Positions 1 through 5,748 of a stretch of 9,970 bases of DNA are shown here, one piece after another. The notes beneath the pieces were generated by a model that did no database searches, was not told the origin of the DNA, and was given only the letters and a program-made list of their open reading frames with translations. This DNA is from Pseudomonadota bacterium. GTDB taxonomy: Bacteria; Pseudomonadota; Gammaproteobacteria; Burkholderiales; Burkholderiaceae. Every line of letters begins with the position of its first letter. Position 1 is the first letter of the stretch. Made by a program: the position numbers and the translations under genes. Where the stretch lies: assembly GCA_021778935.1 (NCBI GenBank), contig JAJYBQ010000067.1:1-9970 (forward strand), in the 5' to 3' direction.

Positions 1-1026
1 GCCATGGGCGGCTCGACCAACACGATCCTGCACCTGCTGGCCGCGGCGCAGGAGGCCGGGTTGGACTTCGATATGCGCGCGATCGATGCGATTTCGCGGC
101 GCGTGCCCAATCTATGCAAGGTCGCACCGTCGAGCCATTATCACATGGAGGACGTCCACCGCGCCGGCGGCGTCATGGCGATTCTCGGGGAGCTGGCCCG
201 TGCCGGCCTGCTGCACACGGGCGCCGCGACCGTCCATTCGCCGACGCTCGCCGACGCGCTGGCCCGGTACGATGTCACGGTGTCGCCGGACGAGGCAGTT
301 CGCACCATGTACCGGGCGGGGCCGGCGGGTATCCCCACGCAGGAGGCGTTCAGCCAGGCTACCCGATGGGAAAGCCTCGATCTCGATCGCGAGGGCGGAT
401 GCATCCGTAGCGTGGCCCACGCTTACAACAAGGAGGGCGGATTGGCGGTCCTGCACGGCAACATCGCCGTCGACGGTTGTGTCGTCAAGACCGCGGGAGT
501 CGACGAAGCCCTCTTCGTCTTCGAGGGATCTGCGCGCGTTTACGAGAGCCAGGACGCGGCGGTGAAGGGCGTCCTGGGCGACGAGGTGCGGACCGGCGAT
601 GTGGTCGTCATCCGCTACGAAGGCCCGCGCGGGGGCCCCGGAATGCAGGAAATGCTCTACCCGACCTCATATCTCAAGTCCAAAGGCTTGGGCAAGGCGT
701 GCGCGTTGATCACCGACGGTCGGTTTTCCGGTGGGACGTCCGGATTGTCCGTCGGGCATGTGTCCCCCGAGGCGGCCGCGGGGGGCATCATCGGCCTGGT
801 TCGCGACGGTGACCGCATCCGGATCGACATCCCGGCCCGTCGGATCGATGTGCTGGTCGACGAAGTCCAGTTGGCGCATCGCCGGGCGGAGCAGGATGTC
901 CTGGGGTGGAAGCCGGCAAAGCCGCGCGCACGCCGCGTCTCCGCAGCATTGAAGGCCTACGCCCTGCTCGCGACCAGTGCTGACAAGGGTGCGGTGCGGG
1001 ATCTCTCGCGGCTCGGCGGAGATTGA
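1..1026 (+). CDS. ilvD: Dihydroxy-acid dehydratase, C-terminal part (5' end outside window)
   Basis: This enzyme dehydrates 2,3-dihydroxy-isovalerate and 2,3-dihydroxy-3-methylvalerate to the 2-keto acids that precede valine, isoleucine and leucine, in the cytoplasm. The visible 341 residues correspond to the last 55% of a family that is usually about 610 residues long. The frame is open from base 1 (GCC, then AMGGSTNT), so the start and the N-terminal iron-sulfur cysteines are off the left edge. Family motifs are clear: GGSTNT near the edge, [22 protein letters not shown]-like [47 protein letters not shown], and [22 protein letters not shown] at about bases 706-770. The serine of DGRFSG is the proposed catalytic base in the family. 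The end, [18 protein letters not shown], is the usual IlvD terminus. It resembles E. coli IlvD almost block for block, so IlvD is preferred over the related Edd or sugar-acid dehydratases. Confidence 0.97.
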   Translation, partial: AMGGSTNTILHLLAAAQEAGLDFDMRAIDAISRRVPNLCKVAPSSHYHMEDVHRAGGVMAILGELARAGLLHTGAATVHSPTLADALARYDVTVSPDEAVRTMYRAGPAGIPTQEAFSQATRWESLDLDREGGCIRSVAHAYNKEGGLAVLHGNIAVDGCVVKTAGVDEALFVFEGSARVYESQDAAVKGVLGDEVRTGDVVVIRYEGPRGGPGMQEMLYPTSYLKSKGLGKACALITDGRFSGGTSGLSVGHVSPEAAAGGIIGLVRDGDRIRIDIPARRIDVLVDEVQLAHRRAEQDVLGWKPAKPRARRVSAALKAYALLATSADKGAVRDLSRLGGD

Positions 1027-1064
1027 CCGGGCAGTCGGACGAACCGTCGCGGCGCGGAACCCGT

Positions 1065-2888
1065 ATGAAAACTCCCGAGTCCGTGCTGCGGGACGTCTTC
1101 GGCTACCCGTCCTTTCGTGGTCTGCAGAAGGACGCGATCGACCACCTGATGGGCGGCGGCGACGCGCTCGTGCTGATGCCGACCGGCGGCGGCAAGTCGC
1201 TGGTGTATCAGATCCCTGCGTTGGTGCGCGGCGGTCTGGGCGTGGTGGTATCGCCGCTCATCGCGCTGATGCAGGATCAGGTCGACGCGCTTGCCGAGCT
1301 GGGCGTACGCGCGGCATATTGGAATTCGACGTTGAGCGCGCGCGAGGCCCGCGAGGTCGAGCAGCGAATGCGCCGTGGCGACCTCGATCTCGTCTACGTG
1401 GCACCGGAGCGCTTGCTGAACGAGCGATTCCAGGGGCTGCTCGACGAGTGTGCGCTCGCGCTGTTCGCGATCGACGAGGCCCATTGCGTGTCGCAATGGG
1501 GCCATGACTTCCGGCCGGAGTATGGCCAGCTTGGCGTACTGCGCGACCGATTCCCCACAGTGCCGCGGGTCGCACTCACAGCCACCGCCGATGTACCGAC
1601 GAGGTGCGAGATTGCGCAGCGGCTGCTGCGGGCGCCACGCGAATTCGTCGCCAGTTTCGACCGTCCGAACATTCGCTACCGGATCGTCGAAAAGCGCGAG
1701 GCGCGTTCGCAGTTGCTCGCGTTTCTCCGCGACGAACATGTGGGTGATGCGGGCATCGTGTACTGCCTTTCGCGCAAGACCGTCGACGAGGTGACGGCAT
1801 GGCTTGCCGGCTGCGGCGTGCCGGCGCTGCCGTACCACGCCGGGCTTGATGCGGCGACGCGCGCGCGCAACCAGGCGCACTTCCTGCGCGAAGACGGGTG
1901 CGTGATGGTTGCCACAATCGCATTTGGCATGGGAATCGACAAACCGAACGTGCGGTTCGTCGCGCACCTCGACATGCCGCGGAGCATCGAGGGCTACTAC
2001 CAGGAGACCGGGCGCGCAGGACGGGACGGTTTGCCGTCGGACGCCTGGATGAGCTACGGCCTTGCCGATGTGGTCCAGCAGCGCCGGCTCATCGAACTGT
2101 CCGAGGCCGATGATGTCCACAAGCGTCTGTCCGCCGCCAAACTCGATGCGATGCTCGGACTCGCCGAGGCCGTCGATTGTCGGCGCGTGCGTCTGCTCGC
2201 CTACTTCGATGAGGCTGCGGAGCCTTGCGGCAATTGCGACAATTGCCAGCAACCGCCGGTGCGGTGCGATGTGACAGAGGATGCGCGCAAGCTGATGTCG
2301 TGCATCTTCCGCTGCCGGCAGGCATCGGGATTCGGTTTTGCCGCCGGGCATGTGATCGATGTGCTGCGCGGCAAGCGCAGCGAGAAGGTCGGCCGGTTCG
2401 GCCATGAGGCGCTGTCGACGTTTGGCATCGGCGCCGATCGCTCGGAGGCGCAATGGCGCCTGTTGTTGCGTCAGTTGATTGCCTTGGATCTGGTGCGCGT
2501 CGATCACGACCGATTCAACGTGTTGGTGTTGACGGCGGCGGCGCGCGACGTGCTGCGGGGGGAGCGCCGCCTAGCGTTGCGCGCGCCGGATGCCCAGGCG
2601 CCCCGGCGCGCCGGCGCAGCCGCGGCAGCAGCCGCAGCCGCAGCCGCCGAGGAAACGGCGCAGGATCGCGCGTTGTTCGAGCGGTTGCGCGCGTGGCGTG
2701 CCCAGGCGGCGCGCCAGCACGCCGTCCCGGCGTATGTGGTGTTCCACGATCAGACATTGCGCGCGATCGCACAGGCGCGGCCCGACAGCATGGAAGCGCT
2801 GCGCGCGATTTCGGGCGTCGGGGCGCAGAAACTTGCGAACTATGGTGCCGACCTGCTCGCGCTGCTGAATTCCGCCCAGGAAGCCTGA
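1065..2888 (+). CDS. recQ: ATP-dependent DNA helicase RecQ
   Basis: RecQ is a 3'-5' DNA helicase that acts in recombinational repair and at stalled replication forks. From the ATG at 1065 the protein has 607 residues; E. coli RecQ has 609. Seen in order: motif 0 (FRGLQ, residues 17-21), Walker A PTGGGKS (39-45), DEAH box (137-140) followed by [13 protein letters not shown], the ALTATA motif, the helicase C half with [12 protein letters not shown], a zinc site with four cysteines (C372, C388, C391, C394), an RQC winged helix, and a C-terminal HRDC domain (about 530-607). RQC and HRDC are joined by a linker holding 11 consecutive alanines (518-528). A TTG at 1023 in the same frame overlaps the ilvD stop and would add 14 residues. 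I prefer the ATG at 1065 because the added segment has no counterpart in the E. coli protein and a weak GGAA lies 5 nt before the ATG. The ilvD-recQ gap is 38 nt, so co-transcription is possible. Confidence 0.96.
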   Translation: MKTPESVLRDVFGYPSFRGLQKDAIDHLMGGGDALVLMPTGGGKSLVYQIPALVRGGLGVVVSPLIALMQDQVDALAELGVRAAYWNSTLSAREAREVEQRMRRGDLDLVYVAPERLLNERFQGLLDECALALFAIDEAHCVSQWGHDFRPEYGQLGVLRDRFPTVPRVALTATADVPTRCEIAQRLLRAPREFVASFDRPNIRYRIVEKREARSQLLAFLRDEHVGDAGIVYCLSRKTVDEVTAWLAGCGVPALPYHAGLDAATRARNQAHFLREDGCVMVATIAFGMGIDKPNVRFVAHLDMPRSIEGYYQETGRAGRDGLPSDAWMSYGLADVVQQRRLIELSEADDVHKRLSAAKLDAMLGLAEAVDCRRVRLLAYFDEAAEPCGNCDNCQQPPVRCDVTEDARKLMSCIFRCRQASGFGFAAGHVIDVLRGKRSEKVGRFGHEALSTFGIGADRSEAQWRLLLRQLIALDLVRVDHDRFNVLVLTAAARDVLRGERRLALRAPDAQAPRRAGAAAAAAAAAAAEETAQDRALFERLRAWRAQAARQHAVPAYVVFHDQTLRAIAQARPDSMEALRAISGVGAQKLANYGADLLALLNSAQEA

Positions 2889-2906
2889 GGCGCCCCGGCC
2901 GGCGCG

Positions 2907-2933
2907 ATTGCCGTCCCGCCGGCGCGGCAATTT
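2907..2933 (+). terminator. Possible weak terminator hairpin after recQ
   Basis: ATTGCCG (2907-2913) pairs perfectly with CGGCAAT (2925-2931) around an 11-nt GC-rich loop, and TTT follows. It sits 18 bases after the recQ stop and just before the cspA-type promoter, where a terminator would be expected. The T-run is too short for a confident call. Confidence 0.35.
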
Positions 2934-2937
2934 CCGC

Positions 2938-2966
2938 TGGACATGCGTATTGTTGTGATATATGCT
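2938..2966 (+). promoter_or_regulatory. Sigma70-type promoter of the cspA-like gene
   Basis: The -35 element TGGACA (2938-2943) matches TTGACA at five of six positions. A 17-bp spacer separates it from the -10 element TATGCT (2961-2966), which matches four of six. Transcription would start near 2973, giving a leader of about 160 nt before the ATG at 3133. A leader of this length is typical of E. coli cspA. The spacer is AT-rich against a GC-rich background, which supports the call. Confidence 0.6.
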
Positions 2967-3074
2967 ATTGCAGCTTTCGTTAGAGTTTCGTTTCTCCTCC
3001 GGTTTGCTTTGACCCGTCGCCCATAGCGGCGGTGCGTCCTAGGTTCCCAAGGTTCACGTTTCTTGATCGTCAGC

Positions 3075-3105
3075 TCGCCGCGAGGCGTTCTCGCGACGGA
3101 TTTTT
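3075..3105 (+). promoter_or_regulatory. Terminator-like hairpin in the cspA leader (possible attenuator)
   Basis: CGCGAG (3079-3084) pairs with CTCGCG (3090-3095) around the loop GCGTT. After one C/A mismatch the stem extends by G-C, C-G and U-G pairs out to 3075/3099. One A then follows, and then five T's (3101-3105). This is intrinsic-terminator architecture, placed 28 nt before the cspA start codon and inside the predicted leader. It could terminate transcription early, act as a temperature-sensitive leader fold, or stop read-through from recQ. Confidence 0.45.
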
Positions 3106-3132
3106 CTCATCAATCATTCAAGGAACGAGAAA

Positions 3133-3336
3133 ATGGCTAGTGGCATCGTAAAGTGGTTCAACGACGCGAAGGGCTTCGGATTCATCACGCCGGATGACGG
3201 CAGCAAGGATCTGTTTGCGCACTTCTCCGAGATCAAGGGCAACGGCTTCAAGTCGCTGAGCGAAGGCCAGCGCGTGCAGTTCGTCGTCAAGCAGGGCGCC
3301 AAGGGCCCGCAGGCGACCGAAATCCAAGCCGCCTGA
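3133..3336 (+). CDS. Cold-shock protein, CspA family
   Basis: This is a 67-residue single cold-shock-domain protein of normal family length. Such proteins are cytoplasmic five-stranded OB folds that bind single-stranded RNA and DNA, melt mRNA secondary structure at low temperature, and can act as transcription antiterminators. The first RNA-binding motif is canonical, KGFGFI (residues 13-18). The second is LFAHF (27-31), where many enterobacterial members have VFVHF. The opening IVKWFND and the SEGQRVQF block are also typical. The start is set by AAGGAA at 3120-3125, 7 nt before the ATG. Its own promoter and a long structured leader precede it, so regulation is probably post-transcriptional and cold-responsive. 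An IF-1 gene follows in the same direction after 190 bases. I cannot tell from sequence which numbered Csp paralogue it matches. Confidence 0.95.
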   Translation: MASGIVKWFNDAKGFGFITPDDGSKDLFAHFSEIKGNGFKSLSEGQRVQFVVKQGAKGPQATEIQAA

Positions 3337-3476
3337 TATCCCATGCGGCGGGCGCGCGGCCTTGGCGCCGGGCGCCCGTCGTATCGCGGTTCCGGCGCCA
3401 TGCCTTGCGTGGCGCCGCGGTTCTCCAAGGTTGCCGACCCGGGTCGAAGACCCGCATCGCCGCCAAGCATGAAGGC

Positions 3477-3490
3477 CCGGCGAGAGCCGG
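3477..3490 (+). terminator. Candidate hairpin between cspA-like and infA-like genes
   Basis: CCGGC (3477-3481) pairs with GCCGG (3486-3490) around a GAGA tetraloop of the stable GNRA class. CATTTCGATTTT follows, an interrupted T-rich stretch. It may terminate cspA transcripts. Because it lies only about 36 nt before the IF-1 start, it could instead be part of the leader of that gene. A separate 5-bp hairpin, GGGTC-GAA-GACCC, lies just upstream, at about 3441-3453. Confidence 0.35.
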
Positions 3491-3526
3491 CATTTCGATT
3501 TTCGCATTGTTCGGGGGAAGGTCGCC

Positions 3527-3784
3527 ATGGCGAGGGAAGAACACATCGAGATGAACGGCGTCGTCAACGAGGTGCTGCCGGATGCCCGTTTTCGCGTCAC
3601 GCTGGACAATGGGCACCAGATCATCGCCTATTCCGCCGGCAAGATGCGCAAGCACCATATCCGCATTCTGGCGGGCGACAAGGTATCGCTGGAACTCTCG
3701 CCGTACGACCTGAGCAAAGGCCGCATCACCTTCCGCCACCTCGAGACCCGGGGAACCGCCGCGCCGCCGCGGCGCCGGTTCTGA
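3527..3784 (+). CDS. infA: Translation initiation factor IF-1, C-terminally extended copy
   Basis: IF-1 binds the 30S A site and assists IF-2 and IF-3 during initiation. The 85 residues align with E. coli IF-1 (72 residues) over the whole OB fold: [40 protein letters not shown] (residues 37-48), [18 protein letters not shown] (50-67). The family then normally ends; here about 13 further residues follow, Thr/Ala/Pro-rich and then arginine-rich (PPRRRF). The start is supported by GGGGAAGG about 7 nt before the ATG. Betaproteobacteria often carry two IF-1 genes, one in the ribosomal-protein region and one elsewhere. The location beside a cold-shock gene suggests this is the second copy, but I cannot see the rest of the genome. 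Cold-linked expression is plausible from context only. Confidence 0.93.
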   Translation: MAREEHIEMNGVVNEVLPDARFRVTLDNGHQIIAYSAGKMRKHHIRILAGDKVSLELSPYDLSKGRITFRHLETRGTAAPPRRRF

Positions 3785-3837
3785 TTCCCCGATTCGCCGC
3801 TCGACCCCCCTCCCGTCTGATCTCTCTGCAGCGCGTG

Positions 3838-3852
3838 TCCCGCTTCGCGGGA
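3838..3852 (+). terminator. Hairpin after the IF-1 gene
   Basis: TCCCGC (3838-3843) pairs perfectly with GCGGGA (3847-3852) around a three-base TTC loop, 54 nt after the IF-1 stop. TCGTT follows, so there is no true T-run. It is the most plausible end of the cspA-infA unit, since a new promoter region begins about 80 bases later. Confidence 0.4.
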
Positions 3853-3930
3853 TCGTTGCCTGCTGCCTGCGTGCGGCCTACCCATTCCCTGCTTGCGTGA
3901 TGCGCGAGTTAGGGGGCGCTCTCCGCAAAA

Positions 3931-3944
3931 TTGATAGCTGTCAA
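3931..3944 (+). promoter_or_regulatory. FNR/ANR-type operator upstream of the csp-fnr operon
   Basis: TTGAT (3931-3935), AGCT (3936-3939), GTCAA (3940-3944) matches the FNR consensus TTGAT-N4-ATCAA at nine of ten defined positions. The centre is 3937.5. The predicted start site, about 7 nt after the CATAGT -10, is near 3979, so the box lies at about -41.5. That is the standard position for class II activation by FNR/CRP proteins. An FNR-type regulator is encoded immediately downstream, which supports autoregulation. Confidence 0.65.
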
Positions 3945-3966
3945 CGTGGGCCGATCTTCCGCGCCG

Positions 3967-3972
3967 CATAGT
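3967..3972 (+). promoter_or_regulatory. -10 element of the FNR-dependent promoter
   Basis: CATAGT matches TATAAT at four of six positions. The hexamer 17 bp upstream (3944-3949, ACGTGG) does not look like a -35 element. Absence of a -35 is what is expected of an activator-dependent promoter with its box at -41.5. The element is short and the call rests on its spacing to the box. Confidence 0.45.
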
Positions 3973-4106
3973 TGTTTTCCCGTGCTTCGGTATTGAAACC
4001 ATGGTCTGTAACGAACCTTTTCGGGCGAACCCAACGGATTCGCGTGGTTTCTTGTGCCTTGGCGGCGTGGAACGCAAATGAGAAATGGGAGTTGGAGGTA
4101 CATCGA

Positions 4107-4322
4107 ATGGTTATCTTGGGAACGGTCAAATGGTTCGACCGGGGAATGGGGTACGGCTTCATTCTTTCGGATGTTGGCGGGGAGGGGCTTTTCGCGCACT
4201 ACACCGCCATTCGCATGAACGGGTTTCGCGCGTTGACCGAAGGTCAACGGGTTTCGTTCGAAGTGAAGAACGGCGCCAACGGCAAGCATGCCATCAACAT
4301 CACACCGCAGAGGCAGCCATGA
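4107..4322 (+). CDS. Second, divergent cold-shock-domain protein
   Basis: This 71-residue protein is a single cold-shock domain that starts VILGTVKWFDRG and keeps the GEGLFAHYTAI and LTEGQRVSFEVKNG blocks. It probably binds single-stranded RNA. The first RNA-binding motif is altered: the usual Lys of KGFGFI is Met (M14-G-Y-G-F-I19), and the second reads LFAHY (28-32) with Tyr for Phe. Aromatic stacking residues are kept but a basic contact is lost. The start is set by GGAGG (4094-4098), 8 nt before the ATG. The frame is open further upstream to 3972, but that extension has no Csp similarity. The stop overlaps the start of the FNR-type gene (ATGA, 4319-4322), which implies translational coupling. 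It lies behind a putative FNR-regulated promoter, so oxygen limitation may control it rather than, or as well as, cold. Confidence 0.93.
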   Translation: MVILGTVKWFDRGMGYGFILSDVGGEGLFAHYTAIRMNGFRALTEGQRVSFEVKNGANGKHAINITPQRQP

Positions 4323-5143
4323 TTTCGACCCAATCGGAAGACGGCGGCACCCGTTCCGGCACCCCGCGGTTGCATGGCGTGATCGCCATGCGGGAACACG
4401 GCGCGGAATATGCCATTCCGCGCAACGGCTTGATCACGTCCGACCCGGGTTGCCCGGGTTGCAATCAGCGCGACCGCTGCGTCGGCGCGGGGAGTTCGCC
4501 GGAAGATCTGCCCCAGGTCGAGCGGATCATCGGCCATCGGCGGCGACTCTATCGCGGGGAAGTGCTGTTCCGCACCCGCGATCCCTGTGAATTCCTCTAT
4601 GCGATCAAGGTGGGGTCCCTGAAGAGCGTCCAGATCTCGGAGGACGGCCGCGAGCAGGTGATCGGATTCCATATGGCGGGAGAAATCATCGGCTTCGACG
4701 CCATCGCCGCCAGGACGCATACGTGCAATGCGGTGGCCCTCGAAGACAGCAAGGTCTGCGCGATTTCGTTGAAGCGGGCGGGGGAGGGGGGCGCGGCGGC
4801 ACACCTCGTTCAACGCAACCTGTCCCGGGCGATGAGCCAGGAGATCACGCGGGAACAGCGCATGATCGTGCTGCTCAGCTATTCCCTGGCGTTGTCGCGC
4901 GTCGCTTCGTTCCTGCTCGGCATGTCGAACAGCTTCGAGTCGCGGGGATACTCGCGGTCCGAATTTCTGCTGCGCATGAGCCGGGCCGAGATCGGCAGCT
5001 TCCTGGGAATGACGATCGAAACGGTGAGCCGCTCGCTCTCCGAACTGGCGCGGGAAGGGATCATCGAGACCGACCAGCGGCATCTGCGCATCCTCGACAT
5101 GGATCGCCTGCGCAAGAAGACCCGGCGGATTGCGATGAGCTAG
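4319..5143 (+). CDS. FNR-type oxygen-sensing transcriptional regulator (Crp/Fnr family)
   Basis: A 274-residue cytoplasmic regulator that aligns with E. coli FNR through most of its length. The cluster cysteines are present: C45-P-G-C48-N-Q-R-D-R-C54 has the FNR spacing C-X2-C-X5-C, and C147 in KVCAI matches the fourth ligand, Cys122. A cyclic-nucleotide-type beta-barrel follows (about 65-155; FLYAIKVGSLKS, GFHMAGEIIGFDAI), then a dimerisation helix (about 165-205) and a winged helix with SRAEIGSFLGMTIETVSRSL (222-240). The E234, S237 and R238 set is the FNR recognition signature for TTGAT half-sites. E179 replaces FNR Asp154, keeping the charge. R53 sits where FNR has Leu28, beside the third cysteine. 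The N-terminus before C45 is about 25 residues longer than in E. coli. The start is the ATG overlapping the csp2 stop; the frame runs open upstream but there it only overlaps csp2. I leave the symbol blank because fnr, anr and similar names cannot be told apart. Confidence 0.94.
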   Translation: MISTQSEDGGTRSGTPRLHGVIAMREHGAEYAIPRNGLITSDPGCPGCNQRDRCVGAGSSPEDLPQVERIIGHRRRLYRGEVLFRTRDPCEFLYAIKVGSLKSVQISEDGREQVIGFHMAGEIIGFDAIAARTHTCNAVALEDSKVCAISLKRAGEGGAAAHLVQRNLSRAMSQEITREQRMIVLLSYSLALSRVASFLLGMSNSFESRGYSRSEFLLRMSRAEIGSFLGMTIETVSRSLSELAREGIIETDQRHLRILDMDRLRKKTRRIAMS

Positions 5144-5208
5144 CGCGTTGCCGCACTGCGGCCGTCGGCGCGGCGCGACTGCCCGGGGAGTCGGGCGAGG
5201 AGGCGGGC

Positions 5209-5340
5209 ATGAACGCGGTTCATGGAATCCAGGCAGTATTGCTGGGGGGCGTGACCACCCTCTTCTTGGCGCAGCGAACCATATCCTGGAAGACCGGCGA
5301 GCATAAGGAAGTGGTGTTCGAACGGTCCGCTGAAGACTGA
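5209..5340 (+). CDS. Small 43-aa protein with hydrophobic N-terminal segment
   Basis: I do not recognise this protein. It starts at an ATG preceded by GAGGAGG (5197-5203), one of the strongest Shine-Dalgarno sequences in the window, with 5 nt spacing. It ends with TGA 6 nt before the next gene. Residues 6-21 (GIQAVLLGGVTTLFLA) form an uncharged, mostly aliphatic stretch that could be a short membrane helix or an amphipathic anchor. Residues 23-43 are charged (RTISWKTGEHKEVVFERSAED). The 65-nt gap after the FNR-type gene and the tight spacing to the STAS gene fit an operon. It might instead be a leader peptide that couples translation to the STAS gene, whose own Shine-Dalgarno is weak. Confidence 0.55.
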   Translation: MNAVHGIQAVLLGGVTTLFLAQRTISWKTGEHKEVVFERSAED

Positions 5341-5346
5341 GCCGTC

Positions 5347-5709
5347 ATGGTCCACCTGTTGACGGGATTTCCCGACAACGTCGTCGCCGTCGCGGCGAGC
5401 GGCTACATCACGAGCGCCGATTACGACGGGGTTCTCGTCCCGGCGATCGATGGTGCGTCCCGGCGTCATCGAAAGATCCGCTTCTACTGTGAGCTTGACC
5501 CGACCGTGATCGACGTCCGGGCGGCATGGGACGATTTCAAACTGGGCGTGGAGCACCTCCTGCAGTGGGAGCGGATCGCCGCCGTCACCGACGCGTCGTG
5601 GATGCGCTCCGGCGCCAACATGTTCCGGCCCTTCATTCCCGGCAAGATGCGGGTGTTCGGCGCAGAACACGCCGATGAAGCGCGCAGGTGGATCGCCGAG
5701 GAAGCGTAG
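5347..5709 (+). CDS. SpoIIAA-like STAS-fold protein
   Basis: This 120-residue protein fits the SpoIIAA-like family (PF11964, formerly DUF3478), a STAS-like alpha/beta fold related to anti-sigma-factor antagonists and thought to bind hydrophobic ligands or membranes. Matching features are the early GYITSADYDGVLVPAID block (residues 19-35), KIRFYCEL (43-50), WDDFKLGVEHLLQWERIAAVTD (61-82), and the closing PGKMRVFGAEHADEARRWI. The conserved serine that is phosphorylated in true SpoIIAA is not evident, so a phospho-switch should not be assumed. It lies 6 nt after the small 43-aa ORF and downstream of the FNR-type gene, so it may be the last gene of that operon. Its Shine-Dalgarno is poor, which suggests coupling to the upstream ORF. 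No biochemical role can be given. Confidence 0.85.
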   Translation: MVHLLTGFPDNVVAVAASGYITSADYDGVLVPAIDGASRRHRKIRFYCELDPTVIDVRAAWDDFKLGVEHLLQWERIAAVTDASWMRSGANMFRPFIPGKMRVFGAEHADEARRWIAEEA

Positions 5710-5720
5710 TCCGCGCCGGC

Positions 5721-5736
5721 CCCCGCTATCGCGGGG
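5721..5736. terminator. Hairpin between convergent genes
   Basis: CCCCGC (5721-5726) pairs perfectly with GCGGGG (5731-5736) around TATC, 12 nt after the STAS gene stop and 13 nt before the stop of the opposing 82-aa gene. Position suggests a shared terminator, but neither strand has a T-run after the stem, so factor-dependent ending or RNA 3'-end protection is as likely. Confidence 0.4.
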
Positions 5737-5748
5737 CGACCATGATGT

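Larger units (their letters stand above)
3785..4106 (+). other. 322-bp intergenic region between infA-like and csp2 genes
   Basis: I see no gene here. It holds the hairpin at 3838-3852, an FNR-type box at 3931-3944, a -10-like element at 3967-3972, and a predicted leader of about 128 nt. That leader contains a possible long-range 9-bp stem, GAAACCATG (3995-4003) with CGTGGTTTC (4043-4051, one G-U pair), and a Shine-Dalgarno GGAGG (4094-4098). The frame of the following gene stays open back to 3972, but that upstream part lacks cold-shock similarity and has no ribosome-binding site of its own. Confidence 0.7.

Noticed and set aside
1023..1064. TTG start for recQ overlapping the ilvD stop
   Set aside because: It adds 14 polar residues absent from E. 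coli RecQ, and the ATG at 1065 gives the normal length.
957..2507. 516-codon open frame on the minus strand across recQ
   Set aside because: It is opposite the conserved RecQ helicase domains, has low-complexity His/Arg/Ala-rich composition, and no plausible ribosome-binding site or family. It is a GC-content shadow.
2584..2670. Possible repeat or frameshift at the alanine tract in recQ
   Set aside because: The frame stays open and the HRDC domain continues correctly after it, with mixed Ala codons, so there is no sign of a frameshift.
3349..3378. GC-rich inverted repeat just after the cspA-like stop (CGGGCGC with GCGCCCG)
   Set aside because: No T-run follows and such pairings arise easily at this GC content. 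It may help end or protect the mRNA, but I cannot support a terminator call.
3931..3959. TTGATA at 3931 read as a -35 hexamer
   Set aside because: No acceptable -10 lies 16-18 bp downstream, while the same bases form one half of a symmetric FNR box with a -10 at the right distance for class II activation.
3972..4106. Upstream extension of the csp2 frame giving a 116-residue protein
   Set aside because: The added 45 residues have no cold-shock similarity, the ATG at 3972 overlaps the predicted -10 element, and GGAGG is placed correctly for the ATG at 4107.
4085..4318. Upstream extension of the FNR-type frame giving 352 residues
   Set aside because: The extension overlaps csp2 in another frame and reads as a shadow of it. 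The ATG at 4319 in the ATGA overlap gives a normal FNR-like protein.
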